NCBI RefSeq assembly: GCF_008638345.1
Contig: NZ_VTVA01000004.1
Coordinates: forward strand, 301,003 to 350,827
Origin: Pseudomonas saliphila
GTDB taxonomy: Bacteria > Pseudomonadota > Gammaproteobacteria > Pseudomonadales > Pseudomonadaceae
DNA: 49,825 nucleotides
Direction: 5' to 3'
Shown: piece by piece, positions 26,999 through 34,547 of the stretch
Layout of the letters: the number at the start of each line of letters is the position of its first letter
Numbering within the stretch: position 1 is the first letter of the stretch
The notes under the pieces: generated by a model
What the model saw: the letters and a program-made list of their open reading frames with translations, nothing else
What the model was told of the DNA's origin: nothing
Database searches by the model: none
Translations under genes and position numbers: made by a program

Positions 26999-27316
26999 AT
27001 GCATCGTCTATCCATGTTCATCGCGGCGGGTATTCTGGGCTTGTCCGGCGCTGCTACCGCCAGCAGCTTCGTCGGGACCACCGATGCCATCGGCTCGTCC
27101 CTTGCCAATACCGTCGAAGGAACCAGCGACATCACCTCATCGGTAGGCGATGACAAGGTGGTACTGGAAGCGCGCGAAGATGCAGCAAGCTTCGTGGGCA
27201 GCGAGGGTGACGTTCGTGGTGTCCGTCTGGAAGCAGCGCTCATGCATATTCGCAGCGAGCTCCCCGAGCTTGAAGCAACTGATATGCAACTGGCAGCGGC
27301 CATTCTGGCACTTTGA
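26999..27316 (+). CDS. DUF2388 family small exported protein
   Basis: A 105-residue protein with a signal peptide (MHRLSMFIAAGILGLSGAAT, cleavage after ATA) and the DUF2388 core SSFVGTTDAIGSSL, DITSS and LEAREDAASFVGSEGD. The family is largely restricted to pseudomonads; function unknown. The longer open frame from 26855 lacks a signal-peptide start, so the ATG at 26999 is chosen. The DUF4105 gene begins immediately after it. Confidence 0.85.
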   Translation: MHRLSMFIAAGILGLSGAATASSFVGTTDAIGSSLANTVEGTSDITSSVGDDKVVLEAREDAASFVGSEGDVRGVRLEAALMHIRSELPELEATDMQLAAAILAL

Positions 27317-27348
27317 AAGCAGGCTCACGCTGCCACATCAGCACGCTG

Positions 27349-29331
27349 ATGGGCAGCCCGCCCGGTCGCTTCACCCGCTCGGTTTTGCTGGGCGCCGGAC
27401 TGTTTGTATGTGTTCTGGTCAGCAGCCCTGCCCTGGCCGATCTGGAACTCAGGCTGGTTGAGAACGGGCTTACACCCGACCAAGCCCTGGCCAGCCACGA
27501 ACTCCTCACTTACGCGAGAAGCTCCCTGCCGCCACGTCTGGCCCAGCAGCTTGATCGTGAGATTTCCATCAGCTGGACCAGCACGTTGCCGGCACGGGTG
27601 ATCGGCCGAGCGACTCCCAGTGGTCAGCTGCAGCTTAATCAGCGCTTTCTGCCGGCATTGATTACCGGCGATCAAGCGGCTCTGCCCCAGGGCCGCTCCC
27701 ACGGCAGCGTGCAAAACGAACTGATCGCCACGCTGGTGCATGAAATCGCCCACCTTTATGACCGCGGCAGGTTCCTGGCGGATGACGCTCAGCGCGTACT
27801 GCGCCGATGTCAGACTCAATACGACACGCTGGGTGACATCGGATTACCGGCCGAATGCCGCGGGCAGATCGCCAGGCGCTACACCTTGAGTGATGATCCG
27901 CGCCTGCTGGATCTGGCCGGCTGGCCAGAACGGGTGGGCACGCGCGGCGAGAGAGAATCGGAAAACCGGCAACTGGCCCGCACGCCAGACGCCTACGAAC
28001 TGACCAGTCCACGCGAGTTCGTGGCCGTCAATCTTGAGTACTTCCTGTCCGATCCCCAGTACCGCTGCCGTCGACCGGCGCTGCAGGCCTACTTCGCCCA
28101 GCATTTTGACTGGGCGCCCACCTTCGCCGAGCGCTGTGCCGATGAGCTGCCGTTCATCAATGCCGGCCTTGACGCCTCCAGCCCGGCGCTAGGCTGGCTG
28201 GACCCCGAGCGCATCTATCAGGTGCATTATCTGCTGGCCGAGCCAAACGACGCCTGGGCCAGCCGCTGGGGCCACAGCATGCTGCGTCTGGTTGTCTGCG
28301 CGCCCGGCCGACCCCGAGGCCCAGACTGCCTGCTCGATCTTGAGCATCATCTGGTGCTGTCATTCCGCGCCTTCGTGAATGACGTGCAGCTGTCGAGCTG
28401 GGACGGGCTGATCGGCAACTACCCGTCCAGGCTTTTTCTGCTGCCCCTGAATCAGGTAGTGGACGAATACACCAAACAGGAATTGCGCAGCCTGAGCTCC
28501 ATTCCGCTGCGCCTGAGCCGCAGAGAGCAGATCGCGCTGGCCGCCCGCGCCGCAGAGATGCACTGGAGTTATGACGGCACCTATTATTTCATCTCCAATA
28601 ACTGTGCGGTCGAAACGCTAAAACTGCTGCGCAGCGGCAGCGATCATCAGGCGCTGCGGGACCTCGACAGCATCACCCCGATAGACCTGCTGCGCAGCCT
28701 TGAAACCCGCGGTCTGGCGGACACAGCGGCGTTGCAGGACCGCAGCGAAGCGATGCGCACAGGCCTGTATTTTGATTCCTATCGCGAACGCTATCAGCAG
28801 ATGTATACCGTGGTACGTGAACGGCTGCAGGTGCCACCGACCGACGTCGAAGACTGGCTGGATGGGTCCGCCAGCGATCGCCAGCGCTGGTTTGCCAAAG
28901 CCGATCACCGCACCGCAGCGGCATTGCTACTGCTGGAACAGGCGGCGATGCATCGCCTGGCGCTAACCATCAGGCACGAACTCAAGGAGCGTTACCTATC
29001 CGCCGAGCATCTGGCTGATCACGAGCTCGGTGAAACCGCCCAGCTGATGCGTGAGGCCATGGCCGAGAGTGCCTTTTTAAGCCGCCCGGCGGAGTTGCTA
29101 TCGAACGGGTACGGATTGCCACAGCCAGGCGATCGGCAAGCCCTGCAACGTTCCAGCGATGCGCGCCAGCAGGAGCTGCTGAACTTGCTGGAGTCCGTCG
29201 ATCAACGCGTGCAACGCCTGCTCACGCCTGAGCAGTTCGCAGAGCTAGAAGCCACCCGGAGCAATATTGGCCGCCTAGGTGACCTGCTTCGCCAGCTGCA
29301 CAAAGCGGCCGGAGGCCTGGAGCTGCCCTGA
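27349..29331 (+). CDS. DUF4105 (Lnb N-terminal-like) periplasmic protein with HExxH motif
   Basis: A 660-residue protein with a signal peptide (LLGAGLFVCVLVSSPALA). Residues ~131-135 form HEIAH within LVHEIAHLYDRG, a zinc-metallopeptidase motif. The DUF4105 part follows, with WASRWGHSMLRL (His near 308) and NNCAVETLK (Cys near 419), the pair of conserved residues seen in this papain-like family. The C-terminal ~200 residues are helical and charged. It is probably a periplasmic hydrolase acting on envelope material, which is inference. The start is uncertain: the frame is open from TTG 27313, overlapping the DUF2388 stop, and neither start has a strong ribosome site. Confidence 0.8.
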   Translation: MGSPPGRFTRSVLLGAGLFVCVLVSSPALADLELRLVENGLTPDQALASHELLTYARSSLPPRLAQQLDREISISWTSTLPARVIGRATPSGQLQLNQRFLPALITGDQAALPQGRSHGSVQNELIATLVHEIAHLYDRGRFLADDAQRVLRRCQTQYDTLGDIGLPAECRGQIARRYTLSDDPRLLDLAGWPERVGTRGERESENRQLARTPDAYELTSPREFVAVNLEYFLSDPQYRCRRPALQAYFAQHFDWAPTFAERCADELPFINAGLDASSPALGWLDPERIYQVHYLLAEPNDAWASRWGHSMLRLVVCAPGRPRGPDCLLDLEHHLVLSFRAFVNDVQLSSWDGLIGNYPSRLFLLPLNQVVDEYTKQELRSLSSIPLRLSRREQIALAARAAEMHWSYDGTYYFISNNCAVETLKLLRSGSDHQALRDLDSITPIDLLRSLETRGLADTAALQDRSEAMRTGLYFDSYRERYQQMYTVVRERLQVPPTDVEDWLDGSASDRQRWFAKADHRTAAALLLLEQAAMHRLALTIRHELKERYLSAEHLADHELGETAQLMREAMAESAFLSRPAELLSNGYGLPQPGDRQALQRSSDARQQELLNLLESVDQRVQRLLTPEQFAELEATRSNIGRLGDLLRQLHKAAGGLELP

Positions 29332-29437
29332 GCCCTTTGCCGGTCATTGCCGGCGTCTCGAACTACTCTGTTCTGACTATTCTGATCTGAGTACGGCAGC
29401 TAAGCTTCTATTTCAGATAAGTCACCGGGGAGATCTC

Positions 29438-30130
29438 ATGAAAACAATCGGCATGCTCGGCGGGATGAGCTGGGAATCCACCCAAAGCTATTACAGCGCG
29501 CTCAATCGCGGCATAAACCAGGCCCTCGGCGGCCTTCATTCGGCCAGAATCGTTATGCATAGCGTCGACTTCGCGGAGATTGCCGAGTTACAGGCCAGGG
29601 ATGACTGGGATCAGGCCGCGCTGATTCTCGGAAACGCCGCTGCAGCTGTCGAATCAGCAGGTGCTGACTTCCTGCTGATTTGCGCCAACACCATGCATAA
29701 GGTAGCCCCCGCCATCCAGCAACGAATTGACATTCCGCTCCTGCACCTTGCCGACGCCACAGCGCGCGCGCTGACAACAGACGGCGTAACGCGCGCGGGC
29801 CTGCTCGGCACACGCTATACCATGGAGCAGGATTTCTACCGCGAGCGCCTGGAGGCGCAAGGCATTGAGGTTCTGGTGCCGAACGAGCACGACCGCACCT
29901 TCGTTCACGACGTGATCTATTCGCAGCTATGTCAGGGAATAGTCAGCGACGAGTCCCGAGCCGGGTATCTCCGGGTGATCGACTCACTTAGGGAACAAGG
30001 CGCTCAAGCGATCGTCCTGGGCTGCACCGAGATCGCTTTGTTGGTACAGCAGCAACACACCGAGGTACCGCTGTACGACACCGCTCAAATCCATGTCAAC
30101 GAGGCCGTCGCCTACGCTCTCGCACCATAG
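29438..30130 (+). CDS. Aspartate/glutamate racemase family protein
   Basis: A 230-residue racemase, the exact length of E. coli YgeA. It begins MKTIGMLGGMSWESTQ, has the first catalytic Cys in LLICANTMHK and the second in IVLGCTEIALL. Both cysteines support an active PLP-independent amino-acid racemase for aspartate, glutamate or a broader range. GGGGAG stands 6 bases before the ATG at 29438; the longer frame overlaps the DUF4105 end and is unsupported. It is a single gene. Confidence 0.9.
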   Translation: MKTIGMLGGMSWESTQSYYSALNRGINQALGGLHSARIVMHSVDFAEIAELQARDDWDQAALILGNAAAAVESAGADFLLICANTMHKVAPAIQQRIDIPLLHLADATARALTTDGVTRAGLLGTRYTMEQDFYRERLEAQGIEVLVPNEHDRTFVHDVIYSQLCQGIVSDESRAGYLRVIDSLREQGAQAIVLGCTEIALLVQQQHTEVPLYDTAQIHVNEAVAYALAP

Positions 30131-30455
30131 GGGCGTGCGCTCACCACCGTCGAAGTGGACGACATGCCGTTTAACCCTCTAGACAATGACGGCTACAAGC
30201 AACTGTGCACTGGCGACCAGGTGGTTGCTACTGGCACCCGTGATTGCCGGCTTTTCCACGGCAGGGTATTCGAAGTGGATTTCGTCCCCACCATGGTGAA
30301 CCGGCGATAACCGCCGCAGGTCGATTGCTTGCCATTGCGCCAGCGACACTTCAGCACTGGCCCAGACAACCAATCGAATCACGATGAACGGTTTTGCCGC
30401 CTCGCTGTCAGTACAAGTGAGAGCAATCCAACAACTCTCCTATCGAGGATAAATT
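30131..30455. other. Intergenic region with weak small frames
   Basis: This 325-base stretch shows two competing small frames: plus 30163-30309 (MPFNPLDNDGYKQLC start, 48 residues, no ribosome site) and minus 30179-30382 (GTG start, 67 residues). Neither is recognised. The plus frame is in the same phase as the racemase after its TAG, but the racemase already has full family length, so it is not a broken C-terminus. Confidence 0.35.
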
Positions 30456-30602
30456 ATGAACCTAGTAACCAGAACATTTCTGCTGAGTATCACACTGCTG
30501 TTTGCTGTTGCCGGTTGCAACACGATGGAAGGCGCTGGCCAGGACATCGAAGCGGCGGGCGAAGGCATCGAAAGAGAGTCCCGGGAAAATCGCAACTACT
30601 AA
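30456..30602 (+). CDS. Entericidin-like small lipoprotein
   Basis: A 48-residue lipoprotein: signal peptide MNLVTRTFLLSITLLFAVAG, lipobox Cys21, then NTMEGAGQDIEAAGEGIERE, the characteristic short amphipathic segment of entericidin A/B proteins. Entericidins are small membrane lipoproteins linked to stress and, in Enterobacteria, to a lysis antidote/toxin pair. GAGG lies about 7 bases before the ATG. No second entericidin gene is adjacent. Confidence 0.85.
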   Translation: MNLVTRTFLLSITLLFAVAGCNTMEGAGQDIEAAGEGIERESRENRNY

Positions 30603-30909
30603 GTGGATTTTCGGCTGGACAATGTTGCGCCCGGCTTATCTAAAGCCGAGCGCATCCAGCTTGAAGCGAGTCAGTCCGGGCAGGATATGCCCGGTCTTAC
30701 CCAGCAGTAGTCAGCGCTCATCCCGTGCGCCCTGGCTCTGCACTGACGTCCCGTAGCACCCCGCCCCGCGCGCAAGGCACTAAAGTCGCACTCCGACGCT
30801 CCGCAATCACCACTGGCAAGCCCAATCCCCAGCCATTAATGCTAGCAGCACGGGCGCGACGTCAGGAGCGTCCCTGGCCTCCATTTGTTAATCTTCCAAC
30901 TGAAGCAAA
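30603..30909. other. Intergenic region at the edge of the accessory segment
   Basis: No gene is supported. A perfect short hairpin CCGGGCA-GGATA-TGCCCGG lies at 30676-30694, possibly ending the entericidin transcript, though it has no T-run. CTGACGTC occurs at 30742-30749 and again inverted near 30858-30865 with G/C-rich flanks. The base composition shifts towards AT after about 30880. Confidence 0.4.
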
Positions 30910-31389
30910 TCAGTGTTTCATATTCTCCCAGGCGAATACCGCGGCCACAATCACTATTCCAATGGCAGCACCAAAGTATAACGTATCGATCGTGGCGCCA
31001 GTCTCTACCGCCTGTTCAAGAAACAGAATAACCAGAATTACCACAGCCACCTGGGTTAGTGTGACCTTCAAGTCATTGAAGCTCTTGATATCCAGAGTTT
31101 CGAGGAGTTTGCTTTCTTCAATGGGTATCGGACGGATGAACAAACGGTAAAGACTGACCGTGATGATTTGAAAAGTAATAGCGATCAACAGAAGATCCAG
31201 TAATTTAAGGAGTTTGACCGCGAGACTCTTTCCCCCATCACCAGAGGCAGGTATGTCGCGAACAACATCCAGCCCAATATTCAAGATAATATTAATAGAA
31301 GTGCCATACAGGAGCACGCATGATATTGCGCTAGTAATCACCGCCACCAGCACAAGAAACCGACTACTTCTGAAAATATTCTCGATCAC
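30910..31389 (-). CDS. UPF0114 (YqhA-like) membrane protein
   Basis: A 159-residue protein with four hydrophobic helices and the UPF0114 marks FRSSRFLVLVAV, LKLLDLLLIA and IRPIPIEESKLLETLDIKSF. The family is an inner-membrane protein of unknown role. It starts at GTG with GGAG 6 bases upstream. Its base composition is AT-richer than the core genes and it lies next to the attC array in the same orientation as the cassette genes, so it may be the last cassette, but no convincing attC was found after its stop codon. Confidence 0.85.
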   Translation of the reverse strand: MIENIFRSSRFLVLVAVITSAISCVLLYGTSINIILNIGLDVVRDIPASGDGGKSLAVKLLKLLDLLLIAITFQIITVSLYRLFIRPIPIEESKLLETLDIKSFNDLKVTLTQVAVVILVILFLEQAVETGATIDTLYFGAAIGIVIVAAVFAWENMKH

Positions 31390-31592
31390 AATAGCTCCGC
31401 ATAACGTAGCAACACCAGTGGTGGCACTCCGGCCTTTACCTCTACCAGCTTCACCGAAGCATTTAGTCTTACATCCATCCTTTGGCTCGTTCTTCCAAAT
31501 GCTCTGGCCGACCAGCGGAGTTAGTGGCTGTGCTAACGGCTCGCCGCACAGGACTCTCTCTTTCGGCCATCAAAAATAATTGGAGTTCAAGA
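31390..31592. other. Spacer between YqhA gene and decayed attC
   Basis: No gene is supported. GTTAG (31520-31524) and CTAAC (31533-31537) form an inverted pair spaced 8 bases apart, like a remnant of two integron core sites, but no long imperfect fold surrounds them. Confidence 0.3.
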
Positions 31593-31670
31593 AATTAACG
31601 CCCGGCTCACGCGCCGGGTTGGAGCAGTAAAGCGGCGGAAAATTGGTCGCTGTGCAGCCGATTGTGAAAT
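31593..31670 (-). repeat. Decayed integron attC site
   Basis: Read on the minus strand, the arms around AATCGGCTGCACAGCGACC and CCCGGCGCGTGAGCCGGG pair imperfectly and enclose a GC-rich centre containing the complement of TAAAGCGGCGG, as in the other sites of the array. One outer core survives as GTTAATT; the other, expected as a CTAAC core, reads TTTCAC. The site is therefore probably inactive. Its length (78 bases) equals that of the two best sites. Confidence 0.55.
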
Positions 31671-31724
31671 CCTTTTGCGTACGGCATCCTGACCATGGTC
31701 AACATCTTGTACAGGAGCAACCTT

Positions 31725-31976
31725 ATGGATGCCATTAGCTATACAGCCGCTAGAACCAATCTAGCAAAAACCATGGCGCAGGTCTGAGAAGACCATTCCC
31801 CTGTGATCATCATCCGAAGCAAATCGCAGTCCGTGGTAATGCTCTCTCTTGAGGACTATGAGGCGCCGCAAGAAACTGCATACCTTCTGCGAGCACCAAA
31901 AAACGCACGGCGCTTATTGGAATCCGTTGCCGAGCTGGAGCAAGGTGGTGGTCCGGAAAAGGAACTTCTTGAATGA
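31725..31976 (+). pseudogene. yefM: YefM-type antitoxin with in-frame stop
   Basis: The frame from ATG 31725 reads MDAISYTAARTNLAKTMAQV, then TGA at 31785-31787 (codon 21), then EDHSPVIIIRSKSQSVVMLS and ALLESVAELE-type family sequence (ARRLLESVAELEQ) to the stop at 31974-31976. Without the stop it would be 83 residues, the normal YefM length. YefM binds DNA and neutralises the RNase toxin YoeB. The following toxin start overlaps its stop (ATGA), the usual operon form. AGGAG precedes the start by 9 bases. It is on the plus strand, against the direction of the other cassette genes. Confidence 0.85.
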
Positions 31977-32226
31977 GACTTATCTTCTCCGAGGATGCCT
32001 GCGAACATTATCTGTGCTGGCAGAAAACCGACAAAAAGGTTCTTAACCGAATCAACAAGCTGATCAAAGAGGCCAAGCGAGAACCGTTCGAAGGTGTTGG
32101 CAAACCAGAACCGCTCAACACAGTCTTGCCGTGTACTGGTCTCGCCGGATAAATGAAGAACACCGAGTAGTTTACAAGGTCACGGATGACGCTTTGCTTA
32201 TCGCTCAGCTCCGGTATCACTACTGA
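31973..32226 (+). pseudogene. yoeB: YoeB-type toxin with single-base frameshift
   Basis: The frame MRLIFSEDACEHYLCWQKTD runs to GVGKPEPL, then shifts at CTCAACACAG (about 32114-32120) and stops at 32150-32152. In the shifted frame the family ending continues: SLAVYWSRRINEEHRVVYK and LLIAQLRYHY, to TGA 32224-32226. Inserting one A (AACAC to AAACAC, giving Leu-Lys-His-Ser) restores an 84-residue protein, exactly YoeB length. YoeB is a ribosome-dependent mRNA interferase whose C-terminal residues are needed for activity, so this copy should be inactive. Confidence 0.88.
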
Positions 32227-32297
32227 TTTAACGCCCCACTCACCGGAATTTTAGGAGCGAAGCGAGTAAAATTTCCGCGTGCAGTGGCTTGTTAGCA
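32226..32297 (-). repeat. Integron attC site (72 bp)
   Basis: On the minus strand the outer cores are TGCTAAC and GTTAAAT. The arms AACAAGCCACTGCACGCGG and CCGGTGAGTGGGGCGTT pair with unpaired extra bases on one side, and the inner arms AAATTTTA/TAAAATTC enclose a loop with CGCTTCGC. Length, cores and asymmetric bulges fit attC. It lies 3 bases beyond the stop of the 588-residue gene and touches the yoeB stop, so it separates the two cassettes. Confidence 0.85.
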
Positions 32298-32300
32298 CTA

Positions 32301-34067
32301 TCAATCTGCACAATATATTATTGGTATCGCATTCATATCTCTAACAGCATGAGCAAATGATGAAATAATCCAGAGCAATTGAATAATGTGTCCCGGCACT
32401 GATTCACCACGTTGTATCTTAGAAAATTCATTTGTCACAGAAGACTTTGATATAAAAGAACAGCTTAGAATACATTTTCTATGAAGCTTGTAATCTTTTA
32501 ACAATCCATCAAGATAACCCTCGGCTTGCGCTGGGTCGCCTTTTCTAATTCTAGCAATACTAGTATTGCAGCCACTATTTGAGTATATATCTGAGAACTT
32601 ACCATTGATTCTTTCGAGCATCTGCTCTTTAGTAAAATACATATTTCCCAGATTTTTAATTCCTTGACCAACCACATCATGAAGGTTGCTTGCTGAAGTG
32701 CTAGTACTGCCATGCTTAGAATGGATGAAGCTTATATTAGATTCGGCACGGTTTAATGTGATGTGATCGGCCCATTCAATACCCAAATCATCACAGAATA
32801 TATAGTCGTCGTTTTGATGTAAGCTCTCAACTACACCAAACATTGAGTCAACCTCAAACGCCGTACTTGTATCAGTAAAACCACCCTTTTCAGAAGTTAC
32901 TGTAGGTATTTCAATTTTAGGATGCATTATCTCTAAGATACTATTTATCTCAGAAACTCCTGATTGGTCTTCAAAGCATGCCCCCATGAAGTACATGTAT
33001 TTAGGATCCGTGAATGTGACGCTATAGTAACCATTTTTCACGATAAATTTTTGTAAGGTTACTTCCTTTCCGTTTTCGATTACTCGAAACTTTGTCAAAG
33101 CCTTCGACGTCAATGTTAAGCTTTTTTCATTCTTTCTAAGGCGCGTGCAGTTTTCTCTTCCAATAACCTTACACTTTGAGTCAAGTTCATATACTCTTTC
33201 AAGGCCTGCAAAAAGCTTGTTCTTAACCCGAGAAGAAATAACTACATTTACACCTCTAGCTGTCTTATATTTTAAAGTCAGACCGTCCCGTTCAATTCTT
33301 TCCTGTAACGGAGTGCTTTCCACAAGAATTGCATTAGGTTCACATGCGTTTAGAACATCGATTAATTCTACTTTCTTAGCAAAAGAATCCAGGAAGTTAT
33401 TATCGTTCGAAGGGTTTTCAATAAGCTCAACTTGCTCCTTCACCCAAACAGCTATCTCGTCGAGGGACTTTCTTTGAGAAGACTCAACTAATCGCCCAGT
33501 TCCAGAAATTGTTTTTGTGATAGCGCCTTGACGTAACTTTAAATAAAATGGAATTGACCTTCCTGCAGAGTGTGTCGAAAGAAGTCCCTTTAAATCTGCA
33601 GCTTCATAAGACCTTGCTCTCATTGCCCTATCTGAAATAGTCATATTTCTTAAAGCGATTTTTTGAAACTCAACATCGTTATCGCCAAATGTACTTGTCA
33701 AATCTCTACTATCAACAAGTGTGAACTGATCTTTTAATAACTCGGATATATTTGCACAGCTTTTCTTAAAGATTGCCAAATAATTCTGATATTCGATCAA
33801 TATAATAAATGCGTACACCCTATCTTCGAGCTCTGCGTCAATAAAATATACGGGCCTAACAGAAGGGAATACTCTAACTGAGCATTTATATTCTAACTCT
33901 GATTCATCAACTCTCTTATCAGCTCTGAAAAGGTCAACAACAAACTGAGCGCCCGTATCCATATTGTCGACTGCAGCACCGAGAATATCATTTATGATTA
34001 AATCATCAATGGCGTTCTTTGGTGTATAGAATTGTGCATTTTTTGTGAGTTCTAATCTTTCAGGCAT
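32301..34067 (-). CDS. 588-residue cassette-encoded protein, unknown (possible nuclease/defence)
   Basis: An AT-rich gene unlike its surroundings. GGAGG lies 8 bases before ATG 34067; a TTG at 34073 is too close to that site. The N-terminal half (LELTKNAQFYTPKNAIDDLI start) is not recognised. In the C-terminal third, CDDLGIEWADHITLN, FIHSKHG (Asp434, His449, Lys451) and SASNLHDVVGQGIKNLGN form a compact block resembling a PD-(D/E)xK-like nuclease core, with an acidic residue before a strand ending in x-x-K. That reading is inference. No signal peptide or membrane helix is seen. The gene is flanked on both sides by attC sites, so it is one integron cassette of about 1.86 kb. Anti-phage defence is a reasonable guess, not shown. 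Confidence 0.75.
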   Translation of the reverse strand: MPERLELTKNAQFYTPKNAIDDLIINDILGAAVDNMDTGAQFVVDLFRADKRVDESELEYKCSVRVFPSVRPVYFIDAELEDRVYAFIILIEYQNYLAIFKKSCANISELLKDQFTLVDSRDLTSTFGDNDVEFQKIALRNMTISDRAMRARSYEAADLKGLLSTHSAGRSIPFYLKLRQGAITKTISGTGRLVESSQRKSLDEIAVWVKEQVELIENPSNDNNFLDSFAKKVELIDVLNACEPNAILVESTPLQERIERDGLTLKYKTARGVNVVISSRVKNKLFAGLERVYELDSKCKVIGRENCTRLRKNEKSLTLTSKALTKFRVIENGKEVTLQKFIVKNGYYSVTFTDPKYMYFMGACFEDQSGVSEINSILEIMHPKIEIPTVTSEKGGFTDTSTAFEVDSMFGVVESLHQNDDYIFCDDLGIEWADHITLNRAESNISFIHSKHGSTSTSASNLHDVVGQGIKNLGNMYFTKEQMLERINGKFSDIYSNSGCNTSIARIRKGDPAQAEGYLDGLLKDYKLHRKCILSCSFISKSSVTNEFSKIQRGESVPGHIIQLLWIISSFAHAVRDMNAIPIIYCAD

Positions 34068-34086
34068 GCTCAATACCTCCTTGTAG

Positions 34087-34164
34087 TGCTAACGTAGAGC
34101 TTTGCGGCAATTTTGTAGCCGCGAAGCGGTGGAGAAATTGTCCGGCAAAAGCGATTGGTTAGGC
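34087..34164 (-). repeat. Integron attC site (78 bp)
   Basis: On the minus strand the cores are GCCTAAC (perfect RYYYAAC) and GTTAGCA. AACCAATCGCTTTTGCCGG pairs with CCGCAAAGCTCTACGTT, and CAATTT with AAATTG, with extra unpaired bases on one arm, around a loop carrying CGCTTCGCGG. It starts 3 bases after the stop of the 94-residue gene and ends 20 bases before the ATG of the next cassette gene. Confidence 0.9.
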
Positions 34165-34167
34165 TAA

Positions 34168-34452
34168 TCACCTCGATATAAAACGATGAACAAGATTTCC
34201 TCTGCGCATGAAGTAAAACGCCGAAATCCCATAGAGAATAAACTCTCCAATGCTTTTTGAAACTAACGTTTTGGCCGTTGTTTCCGCCATCATCTTGCCA
34301 TCTGGGACGGATGAAGCCGCATCGACAATATCACCGAGGTGCAGCCAATAGGTTCCCATGCCGACTACACTCGTGAGGCTGACTACGGTCAAAACCAAGA
34401 ACACTACTCCGCCCCCTCGTATTACAACCCATAGCGCTTCGTCTTTACTCAT
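34168..34452 (-). CDS. Small two-helix membrane protein (integron cassette)
   Basis: A 94-residue protein with two hydrophobic segments (WVVIRGGGVVFLVLTVVSLT and IGEFILYGISAFYFM) joined by a polar loop. The start has AAGGACAG shortly upstream, directly after the attC core of the previous cassette. It forms, with its attC, a cassette of about 380 bases. Such small membrane proteins are frequent among chromosomal-integron cassettes; no function can be assigned. Confidence 0.7.
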   Translation of the reverse strand: MSKDEALWVVIRGGGVVFLVLTVVSLTSVVGMGTYWLHLGDIVDAASSVPDGKMMAETTAKTLVSKSIGEFILYGISAFYFMRRGNLVHRFISR

Positions 34453-34469
34453 ACTCTGTCCTTAAATTC

Positions 34470-34547
34470 GCCTAACGCCGCCAGCAGGGGCCGAAAAACC
34501 AGAGTGAAGCGGCGGTTTTTTGGTCCCTCTGGCTGGCTTTGTTAGGT
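34470..34547 (-). repeat. Integron attC site (78 bp), canonical cores
   Basis: On the minus strand the outer cores are ACCTAAC and GTTAGGC, both matching the RYYYAAC/GTTRRRY consensus. AAAGCCAGCCAGAGGGACC pairs with GGCCCCTGCTGGCGGC, and AAAAACC with GGTTTTT, with unpaired bases on one arm. The TAA stop of the protease gene lies inside the first core, a common arrangement in cassettes. This is the best-preserved site in the window. Confidence 0.93.

Noticed and set aside
30179..30382. A 67-residue minus-strand frame after the racemase
   Set aside because: GTG start without a clear ribosome site, no recognised family, and an equally weak competing frame on the other strand.
30840..30910. A possible attC after the YqhA-type gene
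   Set aside because: GATTAAC follows the stop codon and could be a core, but no matching second core and no arm pairing of attC type were found, so the YqhA gene is not counted as a proven cassette.
31849..32046. A 65-residue plus-strand frame over the toxin-antitoxin pair
   Set aside because: It is out of phase with yefM and yoeB and arises only because both real frames are broken or overlapped there.
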